From Taxawa tesnikishii (nom. ined.) (Eukaryota > Ascomycota > Dothideomycetes > Dothideales), in NCBI GenBank assembly GCA_030247885.1, contig JAPDRO010000001.1:2480001-2544000 (forward strand): DNA of 64,000 bases. Direction: 5' to 3'. The notes under the pieces are model-generated. The model did no database searches, had not been told where the DNA came from, and saw nothing but the letters and a program-made list of their open reading frames with translations. Below are positions 9,653 through 21,712 of the stretch, one piece after another. The position numbers and the translations under genes were made by a program. How positions within the stretch are numbered: the first letter of the stretch is position 1; every line of letters starts with the position of its first letter.

Positions 9653-10959
9653 ATGCTTCCAGCACTCCGAGTGCGTCCGCGAGCTTTATGCCTGAAAGCT
9701 CCAAGTGGGCCACTAGGGGCCCACGGTAGTCGCCATGCTTCGAGCTTCAGAGGAAAGCAAAGGACCAAGAAAACCGCGCCAGCAAATCGCCAGCCCAAGG
9801 ATGCCGGAGAAGAATCGCAAGCCAAGGGCTTCTCTCTGCTGGAGGAGCTCTTTCCGGAAGAAGTCCAACGACGCAGTGAGCAGAGGCGGGCCGAACGCGA
9901 GGTTCCTCGCCTGGCCTTCGACCAAGAGGTATCCTATCCGAAATACAAGAAGGTGACGCCTGGCCCGTACAGATCGCCGAATGCCCTGAAAGCGGAAAAC
10001 ATGATGAAGGCACAGCCAGAAGAGACGAGCGTTCTGGTGCTACGCAACGCTAGCAAGAGTCTTAGTGAAGAGGATTTTAGGAGGATTATACCCAAGGGCA
10101 AGCATATCGAAGGCTGGAACCTGGAGCAGGGAGATATTCTCAAGAGTGAGCATCGTCAATTGCCACAGCTGTCTAGGCTGGATTCTGACATATTGTAGTT
10201 ATCCCAGGACGCGACTCGGCCACTCTGGAACGACAGAATTACTATATCCTGCTCTTCAAATCCCCTCTTTCTGCATTTACATACCAAGGCCGCGTCACGC
10301 GCTTACACAAGCTTGCCGAAACACACACAGCGTCTTCTCTTCTATCAGTCATGCCACCGCCGCCGGGGATGCTGCATGAGGGAGAGGATGTACATGCGCT
10401 ACTCGATACATACGCATTACTTCCATCTTCACAAAAGATTGGAATTAGACAGCTCAAGCCGCCGCTCACACCGGCCCTCGCACAAATCGTTCAGCATCAG
10501 GGCTATCCTTTCATTGTGAACCGTCCGGGCCGATCGAACGCTGAAGTCCTGCTCCAGCTTGAGGGTCCGCAGCCGACCGCACACGGCATCCGACGCGCTA
10601 TCGTTAAGGCTGAAAGGGAACTTGGTGTCCCCTGGACCGGAGAATTCCTCGGAGATGGTCAAGTTAAAATCACCAAGTGGGAACCCCAGGGAAGAAATGT
10701 CTCGCCCTTGAGTTTGCGGCGGGATTTGCGCGAGGAGGTCCAAGAGGATGGCTCAAGGCCTCGCAGTGCTGAAGGAGAGGGTGGAGACGCTTGGACCGTT
10801 TCAAAACCGCAAGGCAATCCGACTTTCATATTGGGCTTTGCATCGGATGCAGAGGCGGAAAGATTTGTTCGGTATTGGCATCGACGGCCTCTGATGCAGG
10901 AGCCCGGGTATTCAAATGGTGATATAGATCCGGTAGTGAATGCAGAGATATTGTGGTAA
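9653..10959 (+). CDS. Conserved-looking mitochondrial protein of unknown function
   Basis: Two exons, 9653-10145 and 10199-10959, with a 53-nt intron (GTGAGC..TTGTAG) that joins DILK to IIPGRDSATLE in frame. The protein is about 417 residues. The N terminus (MLPALRVRPRALCLKAPSG, Arg-rich, no acids) looks like a matrix-targeting presequence. Residues 110-200 form a compact domain with SVLVLRNASKSLSEEDFRRI and, across the intron, YYILLFKSPLSAFTYQGRV, resembling an RRM-like alternation of strands and helices. Near the C terminus FILGFASDAEAERFVRYWHR again looks like an RRM-type ending. A mitochondrial RNA-binding or ribosome-associated role is possible but only inferred. Confidence 0.7.
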
Positions 10960-11061
10960 CAACATATACGTGTGTGCCTGTGTGCCGGTGTACCTCCATC
11001 TCCCGAACGCCCCAGCGCTATGCCATAGGAAAGACGTGAAGATGGCGTGTCCTCAAAGTAA

Positions 11062-12052
11062 CGTTCATTCATCCATCTGCCATGCGTATTCCAGCTCCTT
11101 TCTGTCCTTTTGTCGGTTTCGGGCGGCGAACCATTGTCTTTCGAAGCCATTACTCCTGTTCACGCCGTCCCATCTGTAACCAGGCTTGATGCCGTATCTG
11201 TTCGGCTCAAACGCACCAGCATAAGTTTTCTTCCCTTTGCAGCCTTTCCATTCTTCCCAGAGCTCTTGCTCATAAGCGCCGCCATTGGATCATTCCACCG
11301 TTCCCGTTCCTTCAGCTCCGCATTCAGCTCCTTATCATCCGCATGCCGTGCTACGGTCATGTACTTTGCATCCTCCAGCTCTCGTTTCCTTTCCTCCTTC
11401 TGCCGTCTCTGCACATCACCCCTCGCGCTCTCTTCCTCCTCTTCCTTCTTCTTCGCGTCTGCTTCCGCCTGCCGCCGCAGCTCCGCCCGCTTCATGGCAA
11501 CGTTGATGATCCGACCCGACGCATCTCGATAAATCGTCTCTTGTGCTTTGCCAGTCGGATCCATGCCAGCCTCCTGCATCGCTTTCCGCTCCTCGCGTTC
11601 GCGCTTCTTCAAGGCAGCAGTGACCTGCGCTGCCGTCTGCAGTCCCGCCATAGCCCCCGACGCCATCTGCGGGCCCGACATATCGACGTCTCCTCCATTT
11701 TCGTCGACGACGGCGGGCTGGTCGTCGTCCTCTTGCGCTCGGGCTGCGGACTCTGCTGCCGCGTCGGCGAGGATGGCGTCGGCGGCCGCTTGCTCGGAAT
11801 TTGTGGGCGCTACGCTGCCGACGGTCTTCCAAGACGTTTTACGGTTGCTGGCTTTTGCCCCGCTGGGTACGAAGGTGGGCGCATCATCGTCGTCGTCTTC
11901 GGCGTCGTTGTTGCGGGATTTGGAGAAGACGTCGACGTCGTCGTCGGCGATGGTGAGGCCGGTTTCGGCTTGCTTGCGCTTGCGTTTTTGCTGGGCTTGG
12001 ATGAGGTGTCGGCCGAAAGGTAATTCTTGGCAAGGTAGTCGGCGAGACCCAT
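11062..12052 (-). CDS. BUD13: BUD13 homologue (pre-mRNA retention and splicing complex)
   Basis: Bud13 is the scaffold of the RES complex (Bud13-Snu17-Pml1) that helps the spliceosome retain and splice pre-mRNA. The start [15 protein letters not shown] (ATG 12052) and the C-terminal signature [20 protein letters not shown]...WFAARN are diagnostic. Between them lie a basic/acidic linker and [10 protein letters not shown]. The coding frame changes twice with no intron that could explain it: near 11993-11995 (a run of three C on the coding strand, before [10 protein letters not shown]) and near 11233-11235 (three G, before [10 protein letters not shown]). Each is healed on paper by one extra base of the same run. 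Divergent from the ATL gene, with 284 bp between starts. Confidence 0.88.
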
Positions 12053-12336
12053 GGTGTGTGAGGTTCGTAAGATGTATTACCTTTTTGAGGATATGGAAGC
12101 GCAAAGCTGGAGTGACGGAACGGTATGCTTGGCATTTTGGCTCGTGCTGTTCGCGTAGGGGAATTGGGGGGGCGGTGAATCTGAGGCAGGCAGTCACGCT
12201 GGGCAGTCATGTTGGTATGCTCGAAAACGCCGACTGGATTCTGTTAACGAAACGCACCCATATCAGAGTGCTCATATATCCACGATCAAGCCTCTTCAAA
12301 GGGAAGAAGTGGCATGTGAAGCGAGCGGTCGCAGAG

Positions 12337-12890
12337 ATGCCGCGCTCAGACGAAGCAGCGGCATGGTTTGCCGCGGTCTATCAAGCCGTACAAGAGATAC
12401 CTCACGGCAAAGTTACAAGCTACGGCCATATTGCTCGTTTACTTGGAAAGCGTGAGTGGGAAGAGGTCAGGCACCGCCGTATCCGTGGCTGACTGATGTG
12501 TTCCAGCTGAGTGCCCAAGACAAGTCGGTGTATGTCTGAAGCACCTACCATCAGCTACCGACCATCCAAATATCCCATACAACAGCAGCACCGTTCCGTG
12601 GCAGCGAGTAATCAACGCAAAGGGAGCGATCAGCCCGCGGTCAGCGCGCTCTTTGTTGTGTGAGCCCAGACCACGTTACAACATGGCTGACTGAGTGTAG
12701 AGGAGCGTCTGGGGCAGCACGTCAAGCTACAGCTTTAAGAGCAGAGGGGGTCGAAGTGGGTAGGGGCAGTCTAGGAGAGTACACGATTGACCTCTCGACC
12801 TACGGCTGGTTCCCCGATATGCTTCCCAGCGATGCTGCAGAGGATGCGAGCAGCAGCAGCAGCAGCGAAGACGCATCTGGCCATGAATAG
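12337..12890 (+). CDS. Alkyltransferase-like (ATL) DNA damage-sensing protein
   Basis: Three exons: 12337-12451, 12507-12639, 12701-12890, giving 145 residues. The fold is the O6-alkylguanine-DNA alkyltransferase DNA-binding domain: VYQAVQEIPHGKVTSYGHIA, then VGVCLKHLP, then the active-site segment VPWQRVINAKG. In a true alkyltransferase the motif is PCHR; here Trp replaces the acceptor Cys, the hallmark of ATL proteins such as S. pombe Atl1. Those cannot remove the alkyl group but bind the lesion and hand it to nucleotide excision repair. The tail is a short poly-Ser/acidic extension. Both introns keep the frame, and this gene shows no frame jump. Confidence 0.9.
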
Positions 12891-13867
12891 GCCAACTATC
12901 AGCTGGAAGTCAACCTTCACATCAACCGGATGATACTTGTCTCTGATGCTTCTGGTTCTGCCTCACAGCGTTACTGGCACGCGGGATGGAGGCGGTGGGC
13001 TCCGAAGGAGGGGAGGAGCGGAGGAGCGGAGGAGGGAGACCAAGGGCTTGGGTGTTGTGGTTGTGCTTTTGTGCAGGCGACTTATGCAAGCACCCGCAAA
13101 TAGCAACAAGCACTGACGACATTGCGTTTCCCCAGCCTGCAGGCTTCCAACTCCCCTTGTCTCGGGATGTTTGGCAGCAAGCTGGACGCGAAAGCAGCGC
13201 AGCACTCAGCAACCACCATAAACGTCAGCACTCAAGCGTTGCCCAGTCGAGCTGCGCACGTTTCCTGTTCCTGACGAGATGACGGACATGGTCATCCGAA
13301 ACAAGAAACAAGGCCTCGTGCCAGCGGTTAGGCTACTGGCAAGCCACCTACTGTAGCTGCTGCTGGCTCGCTCACCTTATCAGTCCCCGCCCCGGAGCAC
13401 CTGTATGGGCATGGGGAAGCTCCACAGTCCTCATCTCAACACAAAGCAACGACTGTTTACTGTGCCTTCTTTGTCCTTCTACGCCACGAGCACTTCCCAC
13501 TTGACGCTTTCCTTGTCTCATACGTTCGGCAGCTGCAGACAAAGCCGCTGACACTATCCAAGCCTGTTTGCGGTTACTCGTCTTGGTCACCGCGCCTCCT
13601 CCTCCTGCTGCACGCCTTGTGACTCAAGCCAGTTCCGAGTCACGACTGCGACAACCACACGTCCTGTGCCATCGCTTCTCCTGTCTCTGTTGAACAGTCG
13701 CGTCTTCGAACTCTCAACACCTACGCTGCCTGTCCATCCCAATACTTCGCGTCAGTACCAACGGTCACCTCTTGATCCTTCATTAACCGTTTCGTCTATT
13801 GCGTCAGCGTATACCGAGGACCGAACACGAACAACAACATCGTACACGCACTACACGGTCTACAACC
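12891..13867. other. Intergenic, about 1 kb, no gene seen
   Basis: No convincing open frame. The last 200 bp before 13868 are pyrimidine-rich and probably form the leader of the next gene. A GGAGCGGAGGAGGG purine stretch lies near 13010-13035. Confidence 0.5.
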
Positions 13868-14499
13868 ATGTCCTCTGAGCAGAGCCTCCCTACTTCCGAC
13901 CTCCGCAAGCCTGCTCAAGACTCCCGTCGCGCGGCGGAGCGCAAGCACAAATGGGCTCTAGGCTCTGTTGCCGGACAAGGCAGGGCTGAGAGCAAGCCTC
14001 GGCCTCACCGTCCCTCTGAGACGTAAGTCAAGATACTTCACACCACCAGACTTGACTAACGATGCATTTCAGCAACTACAGCATCAACCGTCGCTACACC
14101 AAAGCCGCTCTGGCCTCTCTTGATCGCGACGACAAGTCTGCGCGTCGGCGTGACATCGCAGACGGCGAGGAGTACGCCACTACCTTCGCCTCATCGGACG
14201 AGTCTGCCGTCTCTGGCGATGAGGGAGCTGACAGCGCCACTTCTCCAGCCCCAGATGCGGGAGTCATGTACAGCTTCGACGCCTCCCGCGGTCCCAACCA
14301 CGGCAGCCAGATCCTCAACGTCGCGCTCGACAAAGCCATCGAGAAGTACGAGGAGAAGGAGACGGATAAGCTTGTCCGCAACGAATACGAGGTGCTCGAC
14401 TCTGAGGGCGAGAGCTTGGGCCTGACGCCCGCGAAGAAGGGCAAGAGCAAGGAGAAGACGGTCGTGGTTGTCGAGGACGAGGATTACGAATTCGTTTAA
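13868..14499 (+). CDS. Small acidic protein of unknown function
   Basis: Two exons, 13868-14022 and 14073-14499, with a 50-nt intron (GTAAGT..TTTCAG), giving 193 residues. The first exon is basic and polar (AERKHKWALGS). The second has NRRYTKAALASLDRDDKSARRRD, an Asp/Glu/Ser-rich middle, and a more ordered segment with SRGPNHGSQILNVALDKAIEKYEEKETDKLV followed by YEVLDSEGE. No catalytic motif, signal peptide or membrane segment is visible. The clean splice junction and codon pattern make it a real gene; I do not recognise the family. Confidence 0.7.
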
Positions 14500-15172
14500 T
14501 TCTTGAAACTATAGAGCGAGGGCCGACCTACGAGTCTTGTATCCTCTGGGCTTCTCGGCGTTTGGAGGCCAATCAGGGATCCCCATGTGTTCCTTACTTG
14601 GGGGTTTTATTTGGCGGGTTTCGGCTGGATACTGATGTGGAGCGTTCATGAGACTGGTGGCGCAATGCTGTGATACCCGTCAAGGACATGAGTCGCCCGA
14701 CTACCCTTGGACATTTTTTACATTGCCACTTGTTTTTTGTGTTTTACGGGTTTGGCAGCGGTTGTCAGTACACAACAACCACGCGCAATTAAGGCATTAT
14801 CACCGACTGTTCGATTGACTTGCTCTGTTTCGCCGGTGATTCCTTCGGTTCTCTTACCGTCGTTGAGGCAGGACGGCATGCCCATACCGCGATGAGAATC
14901 TCTTCGCGTATCTTCGAGTACAGACGAGAGTTGTGTGCGTGTTTCTGTCCAGACCAACGCGTTGTATCAGATCGGCACTGCGTGAAGTTGGGGCCGTTCT
15001 TCAGTCCCTCTACCCGACTTAGTCCCCTACCTTACTTACTATACATCTTGTTACATCAATATCTTCTATACCACGTACTAATAAAGCAAAAAAAAAAGAG
15101 AGCTTGATCGCAAACTTCAGATCTGTCGGAACCAGAACAATATCCACCCTCTCCTCGCTCCCTCAGCCCGCC
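14500..15172. other. Intergenic, about 670 bp
   Basis: 3' region of the preceding gene and promoter of the next. A run of ten A at about 15088-15097 lies 75 bp before the next start codon. No gene seen. Confidence 0.5.
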
Positions 15173-16628
15173 ATGGCCTCCGTCAACACTTCTTCCACCC
15201 GCCCGCCCGTTCACATCGAGCCCACCGAAGTCTACCGCATCAACAACGACACGACATCGCCCGTCAAACTCCGCATTGCGACCGGTGGCGCCGGTCAATC
15301 GGGTCTGATCCGAGCGTTTGCTCTGGCGTTCATCGAGCACGAGGTCCGCAAGCACAATGCCGAACCGTTCGCGGTGGCGTGGTGTGCGAGTGATACGACG
15401 GTGAGCTTCAACAGCTTGGCGCTCAGGGCAGTGGATCTGAGCATCACGTATCATCCCGTCGCGGAGCAGATCGCGCTCGATCAGGGCGTGGCGGATAGGA
15501 GGGAGTATGCGTGGAGGGATCACTGGCTACTTGTTGGTGAGTTGGTTGGTTCTCTTCCCTAGATGCCTGTCTTGCTTGGTTGTTAGCATCTCTCGTTCCT
15601 TACACTTTCCCGTAATGAAAGGAAAGAGCGTATGGGGGGTTAGTGCATGTAGCGGTAATGCGGTGGGCCGACTTCAAGGGAAGCTTTGCTCCATTCAGCT
15701 GGGTCCGGCAGGGGTTTCAGAAGCGATCGGTGGCTCAGTAAAAGCAAGGACAGAGATGCCTCAAACCATGGCCAAAGGAAAAGCCTTTGCTGGGGCAAAT
15801 CACTCTTCCAGTCTCGGACGTGGGCTTGCAAGATTATGAAGAAAAACTCCACGCTCTCCCATCACCCCTCGTCTTGAACGCCAACATCCCCACCTTGACG
15901 ACAAGACGAGACGGGCGCGCTAGAGCGCCATCCGTCCCACACTCTCTAACAACCACTCCTTCCAGGACCCAAATCCAACCCAGCATGCCTCTCCACCTCT
16001 CCGCACACTTCCATCTACACACTCTTCACGCAGCTCTTCCGAGCCTGCGTGCGCACCCAGGCAACCGCAAACCCCATCCGCTTCCTATCACGGTACGACA
16101 AGTCAGCCAACAACATCAAAGAATCGGCCCTGTGGGCCGCGATCGGCCAGACCCCTGGAGCTACCCGTACTCGCAATGGTACCACCAGTACGTCGAATTC
16201 CCGTTCGGGGCGCTGCGGGCCGCGAGCCGGTTGGGCGAGTACACGGTCACGGATCGCGGGACTTGGTGCATGGTTGAGGACGAGGTGAGGGGGAAATGTC
16301 GGTTTTCGTAAGTCTCCTTAACCTCCCCATGCCCGTTTGCCGCGGCGCGGAGAGAGCGGGAGCACGAAGGGGAAAAGACGGGGACTGACGGGTTGAGGCA
16401 GAAAGAAGGGGTGATGCGGCAGATGACCCGATGCTGAATCCGGCCCATGTTCTCGTGGGCGTCGATGTAGAGAACAAAGCCGTAGCGAATCGATTCGTGG
16501 ATTGGCTGGTTGATGAGAGGGGTGGACAGGCGGTAGTTCGGACGTTCGCCTCGCGGAACGGGCAGGTATTGTATTCGCCGGCTCCCGGGAAAGGGAAATC
16601 GTTGATAGGCGTTCGCAGTCGGCTCTAA
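15173..16628 (+). CDS. Periplasmic-binding-protein-like protein, tungstate-binding (TupA) type
   Basis: The first exon (15173-15536) has VKLRIATGGAGQSGLIRAF, DTTVSFNSLALRAVDLSITY and EYAWRDHWLLV, a pattern I know from fungal proteins related to bacterial tungstate ABC-transporter binding proteins. A long intron (15537-15965, 429 nt) leads to GPKSNPACLS, FLSRYDKSANNIKES and AAIGQTP. The frame then slips at a four-C run (16152-16155) before WSYPYSQWYHQYV and EYTVTDRGTW. The last part (about 16400-16628) carries DDPMLNPAHVLVG and NGQVLYSPAPGKG; the intron before it (donor near 16312 or 16289) is unresolved. No N-terminal signal peptide is visible from this ATG, unlike bacterial relatives. The ligand in fungi is unknown. 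Confidence 0.75.
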
Positions 16629-16728
16629 CGTGTTTATTATGCCTGCATCTTCTAGCGGCTGAGTACGACTCTACAGATTTCGAACCGTAGTGGGCTCATC
16701 TGACATCCTGAAACTATGCAGACAGTTT

Positions 16729-18662
16729 TCACACGAGTGATGAGTACATATTGTTCTTCTGCCAAGCAACGTCTGCCTCGCTGTTGCTTTCACCACGACC
16801 CTGGCCTGCTTTCTTCTTTCTCTTCTTCTTGTTTTTGGCTCCGGTAGTAATTGGCGCCTTTACCCCGAAGGCGTTACATAATTCCTCGACAATGCTAGAG
16901 CACTTCTCCAGCTCACCTTCACCAAGTTGTACGTACTCATCAAACATATCCATCAGGCTCGGCAGATCTGAAAGGGCTCCTGACAATTCCTGCAGCACAG
17001 CCACAGTATCTACATTGCTTCCGTCGCGGCGTAGAACGCTTAGCACGAAAGCGAGTATCTCCCGGAGAGTCCGGAAAGAGTACAGAGCGGCTTGGGTTTG
17101 AGCTGAAGCATGGATGAACGACCAGCTCATGATGCTGCCTCTCGTGTTGGCCACCAGGCGGGTGAGCTCGGTACCAGATGGGACGGGTTTGTCCAGCTCG
17201 ACGTTTGCTCCGCAGACGCAATATACAGCCAAGACACGCCAACGGGTAACTGTAGACATCGTCCCGAATCTTGGTTGCTCTAGCCTGATGGTTGACAACA
17301 TGGAAGTTGCCGCGGCAGAGATGTCTTGACGGGGAGGAGAGATATTGTGGTTTGCGACGTGCGCGTCCCTTTGCGTTCGTACTCGTCAATTTGCGAAACA
17401 GAGCAATCAAGCAGGCGGACAAGAGAGTAAGCCAGGCGCCTTATGCTCTCTCCTGCACGCCATGCGGATGTCTTTGTTGGATCCTCGATCAACACAGGTA
17501 GATACACGTCAAGATCCCTAGCTGGAGAAGACGGTTCAGCTTTCACGTCGATTGTGTGAATCAGTTCTGATATCCTCGGATCTAATCGTGCAAGAATACT
17601 CCTGGTAGTGTCGGGAAGGATGTCGGATCCGGTTTGTAAAAACATGGAGTATACCGGCAGAGTCGCATAATGAAGCCTGAATTCCGCAAATTTTTCAGCA
17701 TCGGGTGATCCTTCCTCGGCCAAGCGAACACAATCAGTAAAGCTCCGGTGGTTGTCCTCAGCTATGAAGAAAGCAAGCTTCAGGAGATCCTCAAGGTTCA
17801 GTCTTGCTGCAATACCCGCTGGATGGTATTCGGTTATTTTCAGTATCAGGCCCTTGCTGGCTATATGTGCGCTCTCGATATCTCTGAAGAGAACCACCCG
17901 GCCTTCCGGGCCAAGATCATGAGCCAGTAGGTCTGAGTCGCTAGTGAAGATTATGCCTCCAGTCTGTCGACAAGTATAAGCACAGTAGGAGTCGGCTTCT
18001 CCCGGAACGACCGACGTGAGGCTTGCGTAGGGACTCGAAAGGAGAGCCTCGATGACAGCAGGCACGAGAAATGTTGGCGCAGGCAGAGCCTTTAGCCTTG
18101 TTGGTGAAAGAGCAGAGTTCAGTAGATCAGAGGGCCTCAAGGAAATACTCGCGAGGCGAGGCGGCAAATCTTCCTGTTAAGTGCTCTAAACGTGACAAGC
18201 TGGTTCGTGTAGCTCTGCAGACGGGATAACCTGACATCCTTCTTCGAGGTAGGCAGCAGTCCATCAAAGTGAATAGCTTGGCTGCAGGAGAGAAGAAATC
18301 AGCCACTTACTCTATTTTCACGAGAAACCTGTTGCATCCGGTTGCTCATATAAAACGGCTCTTGCTCCGAAATAGGACTGCCCATTCGCCAGGCTTACGT
18401 ACACTTTGAGACCATATTTCTCAATCTGTTCAAGCCACCAGATGGCCGCTTGTCCAAGTTCTCGATAAGAAGGAGCAGCCTCAAGCGCATTCCTCGCGCC
18501 AGGACGCTGAGCTAAGCACACGTAATAGACGTGGTAAGCAAGGCTAGGCCCATCAATGATTGCCTTCGTGGCTTCCTGCGGAGAAGGTGTCGCGGCCTGC
18601 TGCTTCAGCGCCGATTTGGTGGCATATGCGTCCAGGTGGTGGACAAGACGAGGTATTCCCAT
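16729..18662 (-). CDS. Asteroid/XPG-domain protein (FEN1-superfamily nuclease fold)
   Basis: MGIPRLVHHLDAYA and IDGPSLAYHVYY form the N-terminal XPG-like region. Exon 1 is 18403-18662; a 121-nt intron (18282-18402) joins KV to QAIHFDGLLPTSKKDVRLSRLQ. The XPG-I-like core follows: VPGEADSYCAYTCRQTGGIIFTSDSDLL, with the acidic residues expected of a metal-binding nuclease centre. The C-terminal asteroid region includes DEYERKGTRTSQTTISLLP and ends in a basic KNKKKRKKK tail. The frame jumps twice: near 18167-18176, before LPPRLASISLRP, and at the four-base run 17331-17334, before RQDISAAATSML. One missing base would explain each. The family function in fungi is poorly known. Confidence 0.8.
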
Positions 18663-21600
18663 ATTGGCCCTGATGTTGCGGTTTCTGCAGTGGAAGCGGC
18701 ATGTGAAAGAGCATCGAATAGTGACGCAGCGCGACAGTGGGGGCAGGGACTTGTCTTGGCAATTCGACTTCTTTCAGCTTTCAAGAGCGTTGCCTGAGGT
18801 TACACCAAGCGACTGCACTCTTGCCTTTCAACAAAGGCACACCTGGCCCAGATTGAGATGCTTTGAAACCAGATTCCACGACCGGTTGCCAATCCGTCAG
18901 GGTGCCACTTCTTAGAACTCGGAACTTCGGAATATAAGATGATGCGACTCGCAGTGTAACTCGCGCAGTATTCGCATATTGATATATAACTCAACTCTAC
19001 TACATACATGAAGATTACCCATTCGTTTTCATCTTCGTATGTTAGTCACCCTGTAATCCGATATGGGCAGGCAATAGAGACTTTGCGTGGGCAGCGGAGG
19101 TTGTTCGAGGCATCCACTCCAGATGCTCTTACTTCCACGTTTAGCCATCCCATGGATCCCTCGATAACGCAGCACGTATCTGTAAAACCTACCAACAATG
19201 ATTCAGCCGTTCGTCGAGTTGTAATCAAACTGTGGAGATCCATTCTGAAGGCAAGCACATTACTGGTTGCAGATAATGGGGCATTGTGGTAAGGCGCGCA
19301 GTGTGGACAGTGAGGTTGCAACGTGCTGATGGAGAGAAAAAGGGAAGAAAGTCTAGAAGTGCACAGTACTATGTGTTCAGAGGCGCTCCGCTAGTAGTAG
19401 CGGTTAGGATGCCTGGCGTGATCAAGCATTTCTGCCGTGCTCGGGATTGCCTCTATACCGCGGCCGGCAATCGTTGTTCTCATCTGCTGTTTCGGGAGGT
19501 TTCCGTGAAACACACGTGGTCTCCTTTGTTCGATACCGGACCATGCTATTGAACGCCAGGGTCAGTGGAAAGCGACCGTTCGTCGAAGTGAAGCTCGAGC
19601 AAGGCACAAGTGGAGCATGAGTGAAATACAATCGAGGCATGAGTGAAGGGGTTGAGTACCCGCCGAAACCCGTACTTCCAACCGTCAATGCAAGAAGGTA
19701 GTAGAAATATCAGAAACTACTATTTTGGCCGGATCTTTCGGGACAGACTTTAATTCAAGGTGAAGTGTTTCATCTTTCATCGCGTGTGATAGATGCAATG
19801 ACGTGTCGCACGGCGCATGAACAACAAAGGCCAGGGACGAACACAAGGCCCGAATGTCCCGTGGAACCAGGCTTTTTCGGGTTAATGGGTCGTGCAAAAT
19901 ATCTGATCATGATGCGTTCACCGTCTTGCTTCATGTAGTAATTCCAAGAAAGGTATCCGCCCCGGTCGCAACGGCTCTGCCTGCCGGAGTTTGACGGCCA
20001 GTATCACAATCATACAGCACACCTCCATCAGACCGGCGGAATTAGGAAAGCTTGCTGTCACACTCCAAGGATACAAACATCTATGTATGGGCGACTGATG
20101 CGCAGTGGCGAAACAAGAATTCCTTGAATGTCTTCGTTGCACACTTGTGGTTATGTAGACATCTACCGTAATTCTTACCAGTGGACGAGCAGTGTCGTTC
20201 TGACCCTGTGGAATCAACTCCGTGGCACGCAAGCATGCTCTTCGTTCTCGGGGTCATCGTCAGATGAACCAGGAGCGCGAGGCGACATGAGGCGCAGGTA
20301 CAGATACAAAGGATGCCGTCGGCGTACAGGGCTGACCATGTACATGCAAACAATACGAGTATACACCGGCGGTCGTGCCGAGGGCTGCGGAAATAAACAC
20401 TGCCGTCTTTCTTTTGTCAAACGACGACACGTCGAGATGATCACGACGTACAAACCAGGCAGATGACGGTCAAAATAACAACTTCGAGTTCCGGTATGCG
20501 TCGTTTGCCAAGATGTGATGAAGTTCCAAAATCGAGGTGACGCATGGCTATCGTTGGATGGATGACAACCACGACTTCATCCGAAACTTCGGAAGTGGTA
20601 GACTATCTCGGCTACTCGATACAAGCTTACAACAACAAGGCCCACGTCGCGTTGACGGCAAAGGCGACGATCCAGTCTCCTCCACTCGTTACGAAGATGC
20701 ACCGGAAGAACCAAACAATGGAGTTCGTTCGTTCAGGGAAATTTGAAGACCGCGGGGACGGAACACCTCCTCCTTGTTTCCGCGTTTGCAAATGAATCGG
20801 GGTTTGCTTGTTCGGCGACCTCACCGAGGCCTACACGGAGCTGCCCCGGCTGTCCAGACCCTTGCTAACCTCGCTGCTGCGCGGACGCGGCGGTTGTAAC
20901 ATGGGGATCGGCGGAATCCCCTTCCCCGTACAACGCGCGCAACGAGGCGGTATGCGCGGATGTTTGACCGCCTGAACCGCCAGCGTGTCAGACAGGGCCT
21001 GACCGACTCATGTGCTGCGGACGAATGCAACATCTCAGCAAAGCCTCGCCGCATTCATTCGCCGGGAGGGCCGTATTATCTCAGCTTGCAGCTGTGTTTA
21101 CTGACCAAGGCGGCGCTGGTACTGGACGTGAATGGTCACTCGTGCCATCTACCATGCTGCCAGTTGCTGGAGAAGGTGGGGATCCTGTGGATATACTCGT
21201 CGAGAGTATCGCGGAGCATTTTCGCCTGTTTGACTCATCGCAGCCATCGCTGACGTTAGCGGGGTTGGCACAGGCAAATCGGCCAACTTCTCCACGATTG
21301 TTTGGCGATTTGCGGAGAAAGAGCGTTCCGGCTACCCTGTTCGGGCTACGCGAAAGCCTAATTGTTCTTTCTTCCATGGAGCGGTTGCCAGCTGATGCAT
21401 GTCACCGCCGTGCAGCCCCCTATTTTGCCCGACTGTTTTGCGATCCGTCGGCCCAGTTGCTACCGGAGCCTTGACCGATATTTGATGTTGGCAAGACGGG
21501 CGAAATCGTCCGATGGATGACCTGTCATATATACACAAGATGCCATTCCTCTGCGCGCCTGCTTGCAGGCATGCAGAAATCATCTCTTCTAGGACACAGT

Positions 21601-21712
21601 GTTTGTTGGTGACACCACACTGCCACAAGCATCTATAAAACCCCTTGCTCATCCAGCAAAGGCATACGTCGAGACCGATCAAGACACACCCCAATCAGCC
21701 AACAGCCAAGTC
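18663..21712. other. Gene-poor stretch, about 3 kb
   Basis: Only short open frames without recognisable motifs; the longest (21010-21474, + strand, about 150 codons) has no family resemblance. No transposase, reverse transcriptase or terminal repeats are visible, and base composition does not look AT-rich. It may hold a long promoter or a non-coding RNA, but nothing positive supports either. Confidence 0.5.

Noticed and set aside
21010-21474. Open frame of about 150 codons in the gene-poor block
   Set aside because: No recognisable motif, no supporting splice signals, composition unlike the neighbouring genes.
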